NCBI GenBank assembly: GCA_007859835.1
Contig: SJPJ01000001.1
Location: forward strand, 5,624,283 to 5,688,282
Direction: 5' to 3'
Source of the DNA: Novipirellula herctigrandis
Lineage (GTDB): Bacteria > Planctomycetota > Planctomycetia > Pirellulales > Pirellulaceae
Length of the DNA stretch: 64,000 nucleotides
Positions 7,913 through 16,887 of the stretch are shown here, piece after piece; positions within the stretch are counted from its first letter, which is position 1; each line of letters starts with the position of its first letter. The notes below the pieces were generated by a model. That model did not search any database and was not told the origin of the DNA. It saw only the letters and a list, made by a program, of their open reading frames with translations. Both the position numbers and the translations under genes were made by a program.

Positions 7913-9604
7913 ATGGGCCTATTCGGAACAATTCAGCAGGCGAAAGGCGGACTTGACGTCGCCCAGATTGGGCTGCAAGTAGTCGGCAATAACGTCGCCA
8001 ATACCAATACGCCCGGCTACATCCGCCAACAATTGCAGCAGTCCTCTTCGGTCTCGGTTCGTGAAGGGAACCTGATCAAAGGAACCGGCGTGCTGCCCAC
8101 GGGCATCGTTCAAGTCGTCGACGAAGCCTTGGCCGAACGGATGATGAACGCCAAGACCGCCCTGACCGGTGCTGAGGCGTTAGAGAAAGCCTACAACCAA
8201 CTTGAGGAACTCTCATCCGACCTCGATAACACCGGGCTCAGTCAGCAATTTTCTCAGTTCAATAACGCCATCCACGAGCTGTCGGCTCAACCAGGTGATG
8301 CATCGCTACGCGAATTCGTCATCTTGCAAGGCGAAACCTTGGCGACCAATCTGCGGCGAACTCGTCAAAACGCGATCGATCAACAATCGACCTGGGATGG
8401 CGACTTCAAAGAGATGGCGAACGAGATGAATCGTTTGACCGAACGGATCGCCTCGCTAAATCTCGAAATTTCAACGATCGAAGGCGGTGGCGGTTTGCGT
8501 AGTAGTGACGCGACCGGACTTCGCGATCAACGCTACCGCGATCTGGAAGAGCTTTCGACATACGTGCAAATCAACTACCAAGAACAAGAAAGCGGTGCGG
8601 TCAACGTCTTCGTCGGCGGCGACTACTTGGTCAGCAACAGTACTCACCGCGAAGTTTTCAGCGACTATAGCGAATCGGCTGGTGGGCAAGAAATCCGGAT
8701 TATCGAAACCGACTCACCACTGCAAGTGACCGGCGGAAAGTTGGCCGCCTCGATCGAGGCCCGCGACGGAGTCTTCGGCGAATACATCGAGAACCTCGAC
8801 AATATGTCAGCGGCCCTCATCCGCGCCGTCAATACGGCGCATTCGCAAGGGCAGGGCAGGGTCGGATATCAAACGCTTGCATCGAGTTTCAACGGAGAGA
8901 GCGGTGTACCGCTAGCATCCGCTGGTTTGACGTTTGTTCCAGATAATGGCACCTTTGACATGAACGTCGTTGATGCAAAAGGCGAAATTGTGTCAACACA
9001 CCAGATCGCGATCCGAAGGCTCGGCCAAGTCACCGATTCCTCGATTAATTCGATCGTGAATGACGTCGATGCAATCGATGGTATATCGGCAAAAGTGACC
9101 AGCGATGGTCGTATCCACATTGATGCCGATTCACCAACCGCCGGTTTCACGTTTGGCGAAGATACCAGCGGGTTTCTAGCTGCAGCGGGGATCAACACTT
9201 TTTTCGTCGGCAAAAGTGCGGTAGATATCGATGTGAGTAGTCAGCTGAAGGAGAACAGCAACTTGTTGGCGATTAGCAGCAGTGGGATTGGCGAAGACAC
9301 CGATGTACTTACCACGTTGGTTGATTTGGTCGACCGTCCGCTCGACCAACTCGATGGTCGCAGTGTCCGCGGTGTCTACGAAGGTACTTTGGCAAGTCTC
9401 GGTCAAAAAGTGAGTTTGCAGAGCAGCGAAGCCGAGGGGCTCAAAAATTTTCATGCCACGCTTGAGAGTCAGCACCTATCGATCACGGGTGTGAACATTG
9501 ACGAAGAGTCGATCAAGATGATTGCGTATCAGCGAGCCTTCCAAGCCTCGTCCAAAGTCATCTCAACCGCCGCCGAGATGTTGGATATTCTAATGACGTT
9601 GTAG
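7913..9604 (+). CDS. flgK: Flagellar hook-associated protein 1
   Basis: Junction protein between the flagellar hook and filament, exported through the flagellar type III system. 563 residues. The N-terminus has the rod/hook family motif (GLQVVGNNVANTNTPGYIRQ), and the C-terminal helix (SIKMIAYQRAFQASSKVI, then AAEMLDILMTL) is typical of FlgK. The variable middle is of ordinary length. The usual partner flgL does not follow; the next gene is convergent and unrelated, so this flagellar gene is isolated here. A perfect palindrome precedes the start. Confidence 0.93.
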   Translation: MGLFGTIQQAKGGLDVAQIGLQVVGNNVANTNTPGYIRQQLQQSSSVSVREGNLIKGTGVLPTGIVQVVDEALAERMMNAKTALTGAEALEKAYNQLEELSSDLDNTGLSQQFSQFNNAIHELSAQPGDASLREFVILQGETLATNLRRTRQNAIDQQSTWDGDFKEMANEMNRLTERIASLNLEISTIEGGGGLRSSDATGLRDQRYRDLEELSTYVQINYQEQESGAVNVFVGGDYLVSNSTHREVFSDYSESAGGQEIRIIETDSPLQVTGGKLAASIEARDGVFGEYIENLDNMSAALIRAVNTAHSQGQGRVGYQTLASSFNGESGVPLASAGLTFVPDNGTFDMNVVDAKGEIVSTHQIAIRRLGQVTDSSINSIVNDVDAIDGISAKVTSDGRIHIDADSPTAGFTFGEDTSGFLAAAGINTFFVGKSAVDIDVSSQLKENSNLLAISSSGIGEDTDVLTTLVDLVDRPLDQLDGRSVRGVYEGTLASLGQKVSLQSSEAEGLKNFHATLESQHLSITGVNIDEESIKMIAYQRAFQASSKVISTAAEMLDILMTL

Positions 9605-9624
9605 TCCAAACGCGATTTTACGCT

Positions 9625-10710
9625 TCAACGTACTCGCCTCATGTAGGTCACGAAATCTTTGTCAAGCTCACGGAGCGTCACGCCAAAGGCAGTCTCGAAC
9701 ATCTCCACACGTTCGCGTTTGGTGCGATCGACCATTGGCTTGCCGGCACTAAGCGTGCGAAGGTATTGGACATACTGTTCCCGTTTGGTTTTCAGAAGAA
9801 AATAGGTCAACGCCCAGCATTCAGCATAAGCCGACGCGGCTGTCGATGCACTGCGGAAACGCCCATCATCCGCAAGCAGCGTCGATAACGATTCCTCGGG
9901 GCGATCTCGGTAGTACTTCTTCCATCGCAGCAAATTCACTTGGTTGACTCGCCCAATTCCTCGCCAACCTCGCGAGTTGCGACGATCGGGTGATTCGAAA
10001 AATGTGGCGAGTCCTTCGCTGACCCACATTGGGTTGTCTGCGTACCGCCGCTGTAATCCACAATTGTAAGCGAGTTGATGCGTGGCTTCGTGAATGATCG
10101 TTGCAATGTTTCGTTCCCAATTTGGGACGTTGAACGTTGTCATTCGGTTACTGGCAAGATGGTAGTAGCCAATCATCGATTTGGCGGCATCTCCAATCTC
10201 TTTTTCTGCATGCGTCAGGAACGAGTTGTGGTCCTTCAAGACCAGTGCCACGAGCGGAAATCGAGGTTGAGGCAAATCCCAGCCTTGGTTGTCCCAGTAG
10301 GCGAAGAATCCTCGATAAAGCTGTTCAAAAAGGCTACCGACTTGCCGCGCGTGGAGTTCGTCGGTGTTATGCAAGATTAGGTAGTTTGCCGTCCGATAGA
10401 TGGAGAAGTCGCTCGGCATTTCCGCAAGCATGCGAGTTGCCATCGTGTCGGCATCGATCGGTACAAGATCCTGCGATGTCGAATCGCGAGAAATCAACTC
10501 CTCGGGCTGGATCATCCAAATCCGCCCGTCGTCACCCAACAGCATCAGTCCGCCATCTTGTGCTTCGACTAGAATTTCACCAACGACCGACCTAGCATTC
10601 GTTTCGCCCTCGCTTTTGAATTGGACCACTTCCACTGCGAGCAATTGCGCTGGCACGGAAAAGCAGATCAAACCGATGAGCGTCAATGGGATGAAAATGG
10701 CTCGAAGCAT
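9625..10710 (-). CDS. Secreted DUF1570-type metallopeptidase-like protein
   Basis: 361 residues with an N-terminal signal peptide (MLRAIFIPLTLIGLICF). The core has HEATH at residues 207-211 followed by EGLATFFE about 24 residues later. That is the HExxH...E arrangement of gluzincin zinc peptidases and matches DUF1570, a family common in planctomycetes. Substrate unknown. The ATG at 10710 is preferred because AGGA, overlapping the permease stop, stands before it; a GTG at 10734 would overlap the permease gene by 11 bases. Downstream of and probably co-transcribed with the permease gene. Confidence 0.8.
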   Translation of the reverse strand: MLRAIFIPLTLIGLICFSVPAQLLAVEVVQFKSEGETNARSVVGEILVEAQDGGLMLLGDDGRIWMIQPEELISRDSTSQDLVPIDADTMATRMLAEMPSDFSIYRTANYLILHNTDELHARQVGSLFEQLYRGFFAYWDNQGWDLPQPRFPLVALVLKDHNSFLTHAEKEIGDAAKSMIGYYHLASNRMTTFNVPNWERNIATIIHEATHQLAYNCGLQRRYADNPMWVSEGLATFFESPDRRNSRGWRGIGRVNQVNLLRWKKYYRDRPEESLSTLLADDGRFRSASTAASAYAECWALTYFLLKTKREQYVQYLRTLSAGKPMVDRTKRERVEMFETAFGVTLRELDKDFVTYMRRVR

Positions 10711-10723
10711 GCGGTGCTTTTTC

Positions 10724-12289
10724 CTAATGATCACAAAAAACCTGTTCGTCCTTCTCTCGTACTATTCTAGCACGCTGGCGATGAACCCCAACACCTATTG
10801 CCAAAGCCAACAAAAGAACCATCGCCAAATACCAAAGGGCCAACGCTGCTTCTTGATACCTCGCACCACTATGTAGAAGTCCGAATAGTCGGGTCCCAAC
10901 GGTCGAAACACCTGGAGGGGCCACTGGCAACGTGACCGGAACATCTCCCGACGCAACAATCGCAACGGCTAGTATCGAGGTGACCAAGGTGCCACTTAGA
11001 AGCGGACGTTCGATTCGCCAAAAACATTGCCACCATAATGAATCGAGCTTGGCACTTGCTAGTACTGAATTGTCGATGCTGCGGTAACCACTGCGCAGCA
11101 CCCAATAGGCAACCGCAATCGCACGAACGGATAACGCCATGACCGTTGGCACAATAGTCATCTCGTAGAGAAACCGGAAAAGCGGAATGTTGTATTGAAA
11201 CAACCCAACGACGGTTAGTCCAACGATCGGCCCTGGAATACAGAACATCACGACGCTGGCGATATCCATAATACGCTCGGCGGATTCGTTCTTTCGTCCA
11301 ATCGATGCGAGTGGCCAAGCAAGAAGTGTTGCTAAAAGTCCTGTGACAAACCCAAGCACCATCGTCCATTGGTACTCGCGAGCAAACACGCGAGGAGCCG
11401 TCATCACCTGACTCATCGCCCGAGCAAGTGACCAATCAGTGGAAACATGATTGTCCGTTATCACGATCTGATGACCGGCTTTTGCGATCAATCCCACCAC
11501 GGGTACTGCAACAACAACAAGCAAGCTTGCGGTGACAATCGCTGCGGCGATCAACGTGATCAACAGCCCCGGTTTTTCGGCATGCTCGCCGAGGTCCATC
11601 TCTTGGCGAGTTTGGGTTAGGCGACATCGTCTCGAAAGTGAGTTGCTTGAGAATATCACAATCCCGATGAAGGTAAACGCAATTGCCAATGGGACCCCAC
11701 AAGTAACGATTACGGAAATTAAATTCGGGTTGACTGCGTAGAAGAGATAGAATTCATCCGCGATCGTACGATAGCCATAAAGATCCACGACCGTCATCTC
11801 GGTTGCTGCCAATCCTGCATTGGCCACACATGCAGCGAAGACCCACGGCCACGCGACCGGCAATTGGATCGTCCACCACGCTCGTAGTGGGCCAACATCA
11901 AGGGACGTGGCTTCGATCATTCCACGTGATTGGCTTCGAGTACCATACCAAGTTGCCACGGTCACGATCGCCGAACCGACGACCGCATGAATCCATCCCG
12001 ATGCAACGAGTCCTCGAAATGCCTCAAAGGACCGGCTGCCCGTTTGCGTCATTGTGAGCCATCCAAATTTGCCGGCGGTCGCTTCCCAGGCCGCAGCGTG
12101 CAGAATCAGGGGAATAGCAATCGCCATGATCATTGCCAAAATAAACGCGTGGGCGAGCCATCGGCCGATGAACCCTGATCGGCTCAGAATGTCGGTCGCC
12201 CACGCCGAGGGGATGCCAATCGCTAGCGAAATGCTGACGGCAACCGCTACAAGCTGCAAAGTCGATAAAAGCGGATGCCACCAATCCAA
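10724..12289 (-). CDS. ABC transporter permease, fused two-domain FbpB/ThiP type
   Basis: 521 residues, hydrophobic throughout, with about 12 membrane helices in two halves. Each half has an EAA-type loop that docks the ATPase: MIEATSLDVGPLRAWW in the first and LASAKLDSLWWQCFWRIE in the second. Such fused permeases serve iron(III), thiamine or phosphonate-type importers. No ATPase or substrate-binding gene lies on either side, so the substrate cannot be assigned. Followed closely by the DUF1570 gene on the same strand. Confidence 0.8.
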   Translation of the reverse strand: MDWWHPLLSTLQLVAVAVSISLAIGIPSAWATDILSRSGFIGRWLAHAFILAMIMAIAIPLILHAAAWEATAGKFGWLTMTQTGSRSFEAFRGLVASGWIHAVVGSAIVTVATWYGTRSQSRGMIEATSLDVGPLRAWWTIQLPVAWPWVFAACVANAGLAATEMTVVDLYGYRTIADEFYLFYAVNPNLISVIVTCGVPLAIAFTFIGIVIFSSNSLSRRCRLTQTRQEMDLGEHAEKPGLLITLIAAAIVTASLLVVVAVPVVGLIAKAGHQIVITDNHVSTDWSLARAMSQVMTAPRVFAREYQWTMVLGFVTGLLATLLAWPLASIGRKNESAERIMDIASVVMFCIPGPIVGLTVVGLFQYNIPLFRFLYEMTIVPTVMALSVRAIAVAYWVLRSGYRSIDNSVLASAKLDSLWWQCFWRIERPLLSGTLVTSILAVAIVASGDVPVTLPVAPPGVSTVGTRLFGLLHSGARYQEAALALWYLAMVLLLALAIGVGVHRQRARIVREKDEQVFCDH

Positions 12290-12350
12290 AGCAAAGATCT
12301 CATAGAAAACAGCGAATCATAAAATAACGCTTCACACTAGAATCGTACGC

Positions 12351-14132
12351 ATGAAGATAACTTCAATCCCCCAACTGTACCGAAACCTAAAACGATGGCG
12401 AGAGATCCTCGCTGTTTTGCAGCGTTATGGTTTGGCGGATTGGATGAGCCAATTCCAAAAACTTCCTTTTCGGGATCGGATTACTGACCCCAGCGGCGTG
12501 CCTCTTTCGCAATATTCACGCGAGCAACGGGTCCGAATGGCGCTGACGGACCTTGGGCCAACCTTCATCAAGCTTGGGCAAATCTTAGCGGCACGTCCTG
12601 ATTTAGTCGGCCCAAAACTGGGAAACGAGCTGAAACGACTTCGAGCCGATGTCGCGCCCGATGACATCGAAAAGGTGCGAGCGACTCTAACCAAAGAACT
12701 TGGCGAAGGCTATCTCGACGCGTTCCAATATATCGATCCCAAACCTTTGGCAACTGCATCGATCGGCCAAGTTCACCGAGCAACGCTTAATGATGGCCGT
12801 TGTGTGGTAATCAAAGTGATGCGAGCAGACATTGAAAAGACGATGCGGCAAGATATGGACGTGCTCGCCGGGGTGGCTCAATTGGCCGAGCGGGTTGACA
12901 CGTTCGCTGCCTGGGGGCCGTGTCAAATGGCCAACCAATTGTCAACGATGCTTCAACGAGAACTCGACTTTGGCCGTGAACGTCAAAATCTCGAATTTTT
13001 TGCCGAGATGCTTTCCAGTCGCAGCGACGAGGTTGCGATTCCCAAACCCGTTCGAACCTTATGTACCAAACGCGTCTTGGTGATGGACGAATTGGTCGGT
13101 CAAACGCTGTCGACATTCTTGCATGAACCGTTGAACGAATGGAGGCATGAATTGACGACGGAGAGTGAATCAGCGGAAAAGCAAATCAGTCAACCACTTG
13201 ATACAGAGGATGGCGGCCATCAGCAGTGCAAACAACGATTGGCGGAGATTATCGCCAGCATCTATTTGACAATGATCTTCGATGAAGGGGTTTTTCATGC
13301 CGACCCACACTTGGGTAACTTGCTTTTGCTCGATGACGGTCGACTCGGCATTCTGGACTTCGGCATGGTTGGCCGAATTGACGAGACGCTTCGCGAATCG
13401 ATCGAAGAGATGATGGGATGCATCGCACGCGGTGACCAAAATCGGTTGACTCGCTTGATTCGCCGGATTGGCGATGCACCACCGACGCTCGATGAATCGG
13501 CGCTAGCGATCGACGCAGCCGAGTATATTTCGACGTTTGGGCGACAAAGCCTTGGTGATTTTGATCTGACAGGAGCGCTCAACGAATTGAGCGATATGCT
13601 GCATCGTCATGCGATCAAATTGCCCAACCAATCTGCACTTCTTCTCAAAATGCTTATCTCGCTTGAGGGGACACTGCGCGAACTGGGGGCGAGCTTTGAT
13701 TCGATGCAGGTTGTTCATACCTTCGTTCGAAAATCGATGTTGAGTCGATTGAGTCCAAGGCGTCGAATTCGGCAAGCTAGACGAATCTACATGGAGGCCG
13801 AAAACTTTCTGGAAATCGCCCCCGACGAGGTCCTCAACCTGATTCAACAAGCACGTCGAGGCGAAGTTCGCATGATTCTTGAGCACCAGCGGATTGGTCC
13901 GACAGTCAACCGAATGGTACTGGGGTTGATGGCCAGTGCTGTGTTCCTCGGTTCCTCACTCATGCTGGCGATGAACGTACCCCCCGTTCTCTTTCGCGAG
14001 ACATCCTTTCTGGGGATTCAAAATATGAGTCTGCTCGGTTTGATCGGAGTCGTTGGAAGCGTCGCGGTCATGATGTGGTTGCTAATCGCGATCAATCGGA
14101 GTGGTCATTTGACGCGAAATAACGATGATTAA
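12351..14132 (+). CDS. UbiB/AarF (ABC1) family atypical kinase
   Basis: 593 residues. Protein-kinase-like ATPase of the UbiB/ADCK family. Seen: the KxGQ motif (FIKLGQ, about 74-77), the Ala-rich loop ASIGQVHRA (about 138), the catalytic HADPHLGN loop (about 323) and the metal-binding LDFGMVG. Two C-terminal membrane helices (about 520-585) anchor it. In ubiquinone producers the family aids quinone synthesis; in other bacteria the role is a more general lipid or quinone one. Monocistronic, divergent from the permease gene at 60 bases. Confidence 0.9.
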   Translation: MKITSIPQLYRNLKRWREILAVLQRYGLADWMSQFQKLPFRDRITDPSGVPLSQYSREQRVRMALTDLGPTFIKLGQILAARPDLVGPKLGNELKRLRADVAPDDIEKVRATLTKELGEGYLDAFQYIDPKPLATASIGQVHRATLNDGRCVVIKVMRADIEKTMRQDMDVLAGVAQLAERVDTFAAWGPCQMANQLSTMLQRELDFGRERQNLEFFAEMLSSRSDEVAIPKPVRTLCTKRVLVMDELVGQTLSTFLHEPLNEWRHELTTESESAEKQISQPLDTEDGGHQQCKQRLAEIIASIYLTMIFDEGVFHADPHLGNLLLLDDGRLGILDFGMVGRIDETLRESIEEMMGCIARGDQNRLTRLIRRIGDAPPTLDESALAIDAAEYISTFGRQSLGDFDLTGALNELSDMLHRHAIKLPNQSALLLKMLISLEGTLRELGASFDSMQVVHTFVRKSMLSRLSPRRRIRQARRIYMEAENFLEIAPDEVLNLIQQARRGEVRMILEHQRIGPTVNRMVLGLMASAVFLGSSLMLAMNVPPVLFRETSFLGIQNMSLLGLIGVVGSVAVMMWLLIAINRSGHLTRNNDD

Positions 14133-14270
14133 CGCCTCCGTGCGTATCTCGACAGATATCTTTTTTGTGAGCCGAATTAGTATCGCCCCATAAAACCTAG
14201 GCGTCTCTTTCAGGTTAAACTGATGGTTCCAACCAACCCCGCCCTCCTCCTTTGACGATTGGAAAGATCC

Positions 14271-15584
14271 ATGCCTGATCGAATGACCCGCCGCGGATTT
14301 CAGGTGAAAGCTGCTTCGACATTTGTGTTGTCCACCGCGACAGCAGTTTCGGCCGCCCATGCCTCCGGATCGAATGATCGCATTCGATTGGGATTCATTG
14401 GTGTTGCAAACCGTGGATCCCAATTGATGAAGGCGTTTGCGGAACACGACGATTGTGAAACGGTGGCGCTGTGCGATGTTGATTCGCAAGCACTCGCCAA
14501 GGCAGCGGGAAATGTCCCCAATGCCACATTCCAAACCGGCGATTTTCGCAAGCTCATTGAACGGACGGATATCGACGCGGTTGTCATTGCGACACCTGAT
14601 CATTGGCACGCCATCCAAGCGATCTCGGCATGCGCTGCAGGCAAGGATGTTTATGTCGAAAAGCCACTTTCGGTGACGATCCATGAAGGCCGCGCAATGG
14701 TCAACGCTGCTCGCAAATACAAACGAGTTGTCCAAGTTGGGACGCATCGTCGAAGCAGTCCGCTGTATGCCGAATTGTCAAACCGTGTGCAAGCTGGACT
14801 GCTCGGAAAAGTCTGCGTGTCACGGGCGTATCGCCTTAGCAACATGGCCCCTGCTGGCATCGGCATAGAACCGCTTTCGTCGCCACCGCAGCACTTGGAC
14901 TGGGACATGTGGCTTGGACCTCGCGATGTTCAGCCATACCAAGCCAACATTGCCCCTTACAAGTTTCGTTGGTGGCAGGACTACAGCTCACAAATGGGTA
15001 ATTGGGGCGTTCATTATCTTGATGCCATACGCTGGTGTCTCGGGGAAGAAGCTCCGAGCAGCGTGTGTGCGATGGGCGGTCGATTTGCGGTCGATGACGA
15101 CCGGACCATCCCCGATACGATGGAAGTGACATTCCAATTCGATTCAGGTCGATTGGCGATCTTTGGCCAATATGAAACCAGTGGTAACCCGATGATGCCC
15201 AGTGGGGAAATTGAGCTGCGAGGCACCGGAGGCACCGCATACGTGTCGGAACGGGCGTATGAAATCATCCCAGAAGGACATGGTCAGTTTCAAGAGAAGG
15301 TGCCGCGAACGAAACCGGAAAAACAGGAAGCATCCTACAACAATCACTCCTTAACTTCGCTGCATGCTCGAAACTTCCTGGATTGCATGACGTCTCGAGA
15401 AAATCCCCATGCGGACATCGAAATTGGGCATCGTAGCACCACGTTTTGCCATCTTGCCAACCTTTCCCAGAAGCTCGGACGACGTTTAGAGTGGGATGCG
15501 AAAACGGAACACTTCGTGGCAGATGAAGAAGCGAACTCTCTACTACACTACGAATACCGCAGTCCTTGGACATTGCCAAGTTAG
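14271..15584 (+). CDS. Tat-exported Gfo/Idh/MocA oxidoreductase
   Basis: 437 residues. A Tat signal (MTRRGFQVKAAS) precedes a Rossmann NAD(P)-binding domain (IRLGFIGVANRGSQ) and the family motif VEKPLSV, then the alpha/beta substrate domain. Enzymes of this family oxidise or reduce sugar derivatives; the Tat form is abundant in planctomycetes and folds with its cofactor before export. The ATG at 14271 follows GGAAAG; an upstream TTG at 14259 is rejected. A second member of the superfamily follows 24 bases after the stop. Substrate not assignable. Confidence 0.9.
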   Translation: MPDRMTRRGFQVKAASTFVLSTATAVSAAHASGSNDRIRLGFIGVANRGSQLMKAFAEHDDCETVALCDVDSQALAKAAGNVPNATFQTGDFRKLIERTDIDAVVIATPDHWHAIQAISACAAGKDVYVEKPLSVTIHEGRAMVNAARKYKRVVQVGTHRRSSPLYAELSNRVQAGLLGKVCVSRAYRLSNMAPAGIGIEPLSSPPQHLDWDMWLGPRDVQPYQANIAPYKFRWWQDYSSQMGNWGVHYLDAIRWCLGEEAPSSVCAMGGRFAVDDDRTIPDTMEVTFQFDSGRLAIFGQYETSGNPMMPSGEIELRGTGGTAYVSERAYEIIPEGHGQFQEKVPRTKPEKQEASYNNHSLTSLHARNFLDCMTSRENPHADIEIGHRSTTFCHLANLSQKLGRRLEWDAKTEHFVADEEANSLLHYEYRSPWTLPS

Positions 15585-15608
15585 AAACACCCTTTCAAGG
15601 TACTCTCG

Positions 15609-16658
15609 ATGAGGAATGATTTCGTCTTACCTGTATGGCTTGTAGCCGCCTTCCTGGTCTCGACCACCGTACCAATTTGCGCCGACGAGCCGGAGTCGTT
15701 GCAGCACCCCGTTCTGCGAATTGGGATCATCGGACTGGATACCTCTCATTCGCCCGCTTTCACCAAAGAGTTCAATCAAAACGAGGCCAACGACCCAGCA
15801 TTAGTTGGGCTTCGTGTGGTCGCTGCTTACCCGCACGGCAGCCCTGATATTGAATCGAGCGCCAGCCGAATTCCAAGGTATACCGCCGAAGTCAAAGCGA
15901 TGGGCGTTGAAATCACCAATTCGATAGCGGATCTGTTAACCAAAGTTGATTGCGTGCTGCTTGAAACCAATGATGGTCGCATGCACTTTGAACAAGCGTT
16001 GGAGGTTTTTCAATCTGGGAAACCAGTCTTCATTGATAAGCCAATCGGTTCGAATCTTGCCGAAGCGATCGCGATATTTGAGGCAGCGGAGTACTACAAG
16101 ACGCCGATGTTTTCCAGTTCGTCCCTTCGATTCAGCAGCACGGTACAGAAGGTTCGCGGCGGTCAGTATGGTGCGGTCCTAGGGTGCAGTAGCCACAGTC
16201 CTTGTTCACTCGAAAAGACGCATGTGGATTTGTTTTGGTATGGAATTCACGGCGTGGAATTGCTGTACACGTGCATGGGAACCGGTTGTGTCAGCGTCAG
16301 CCACACGTCGACGGATGACTTTGAATTTGCCGTGGGGCGATGGGCTGACGGACGGATCGGAACCTTCCGCGGAATTCGTGCCGGATTGTCCCGGTACGGT
16401 GGCACGGTGTTCTGCAAAAAGAGTATTCAGCCGATTGGGCCCTATGAAGGTTACAAACCGCTTGTGGGCGAAATCGGAAAATTCTTTCGATCCCGTCAGT
16501 CGCCGATCGAGCCAACCGAGACAATCGAGTTATACGCATTCATGCAAGCTGCCATGTTGAGTAAGCAACGGGGGGGGAAACCCGTGGACATTGCCGAAGT
16601 AATGGCGAAGGCGGACACAGAAGCGAAAGCACTTTTGACAAACAAATTGACTCGGTGA
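15609..16658 (+). CDS. Secreted Gfo/Idh/MocA-like oxidoreductase
   Basis: 349 residues with a Sec-type signal peptide ending near ICADEPES. Rossmann start RIGIIGLDTSHSPAF and a variant of the family EKP motif, IDKPIGSN. The GLDTSHS glycine motif differs from the usual GxGxxG, and DKP replaces EKP, so this is a divergent member, perhaps with altered cofactor use. AAGG lies before the ATG. Probably co-transcribed with the Tat-exported paralogue upstream. Confidence 0.82.
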   Translation: MRNDFVLPVWLVAAFLVSTTVPICADEPESLQHPVLRIGIIGLDTSHSPAFTKEFNQNEANDPALVGLRVVAAYPHGSPDIESSASRIPRYTAEVKAMGVEITNSIADLLTKVDCVLLETNDGRMHFEQALEVFQSGKPVFIDKPIGSNLAEAIAIFEAAEYYKTPMFSSSSLRFSSTVQKVRGGQYGAVLGCSSHSPCSLEKTHVDLFWYGIHGVELLYTCMGTGCVSVSHTSTDDFEFAVGRWADGRIGTFRGIRAGLSRYGGTVFCKKSIQPIGPYEGYKPLVGEIGKFFRSRQSPIEPTETIELYAFMQAAMLSKQRGGKPVDIAEVMAKADTEAKALLTNKLTR

Positions 16659-16887
16659 TGATCGGTGGCATTGGAAGTGTCGTAGTCATGACGACGCTAT
16701 CACTGGTTGGCACTGTGGTCCGAACGAGGCGGCCATTTGCTATAAAAAACGACGTTTGAGACAATGGAGTTGTCGAATAACGCCAGCCAAAATCGGAGCG
16801 ATGGACCCTTTTGCGTGTCGTTTTTTGCGTATAATCCCACACCCTCCCTCCCATCCGTCCCGCCTTCCATCGTTTCGCGTAACTCCT

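Noticed and set aside
16756-16887. Upstream TTG start for the DUF1592 gene
   Set aside because: It would bury the signal peptide behind 44 residues without family similarity.
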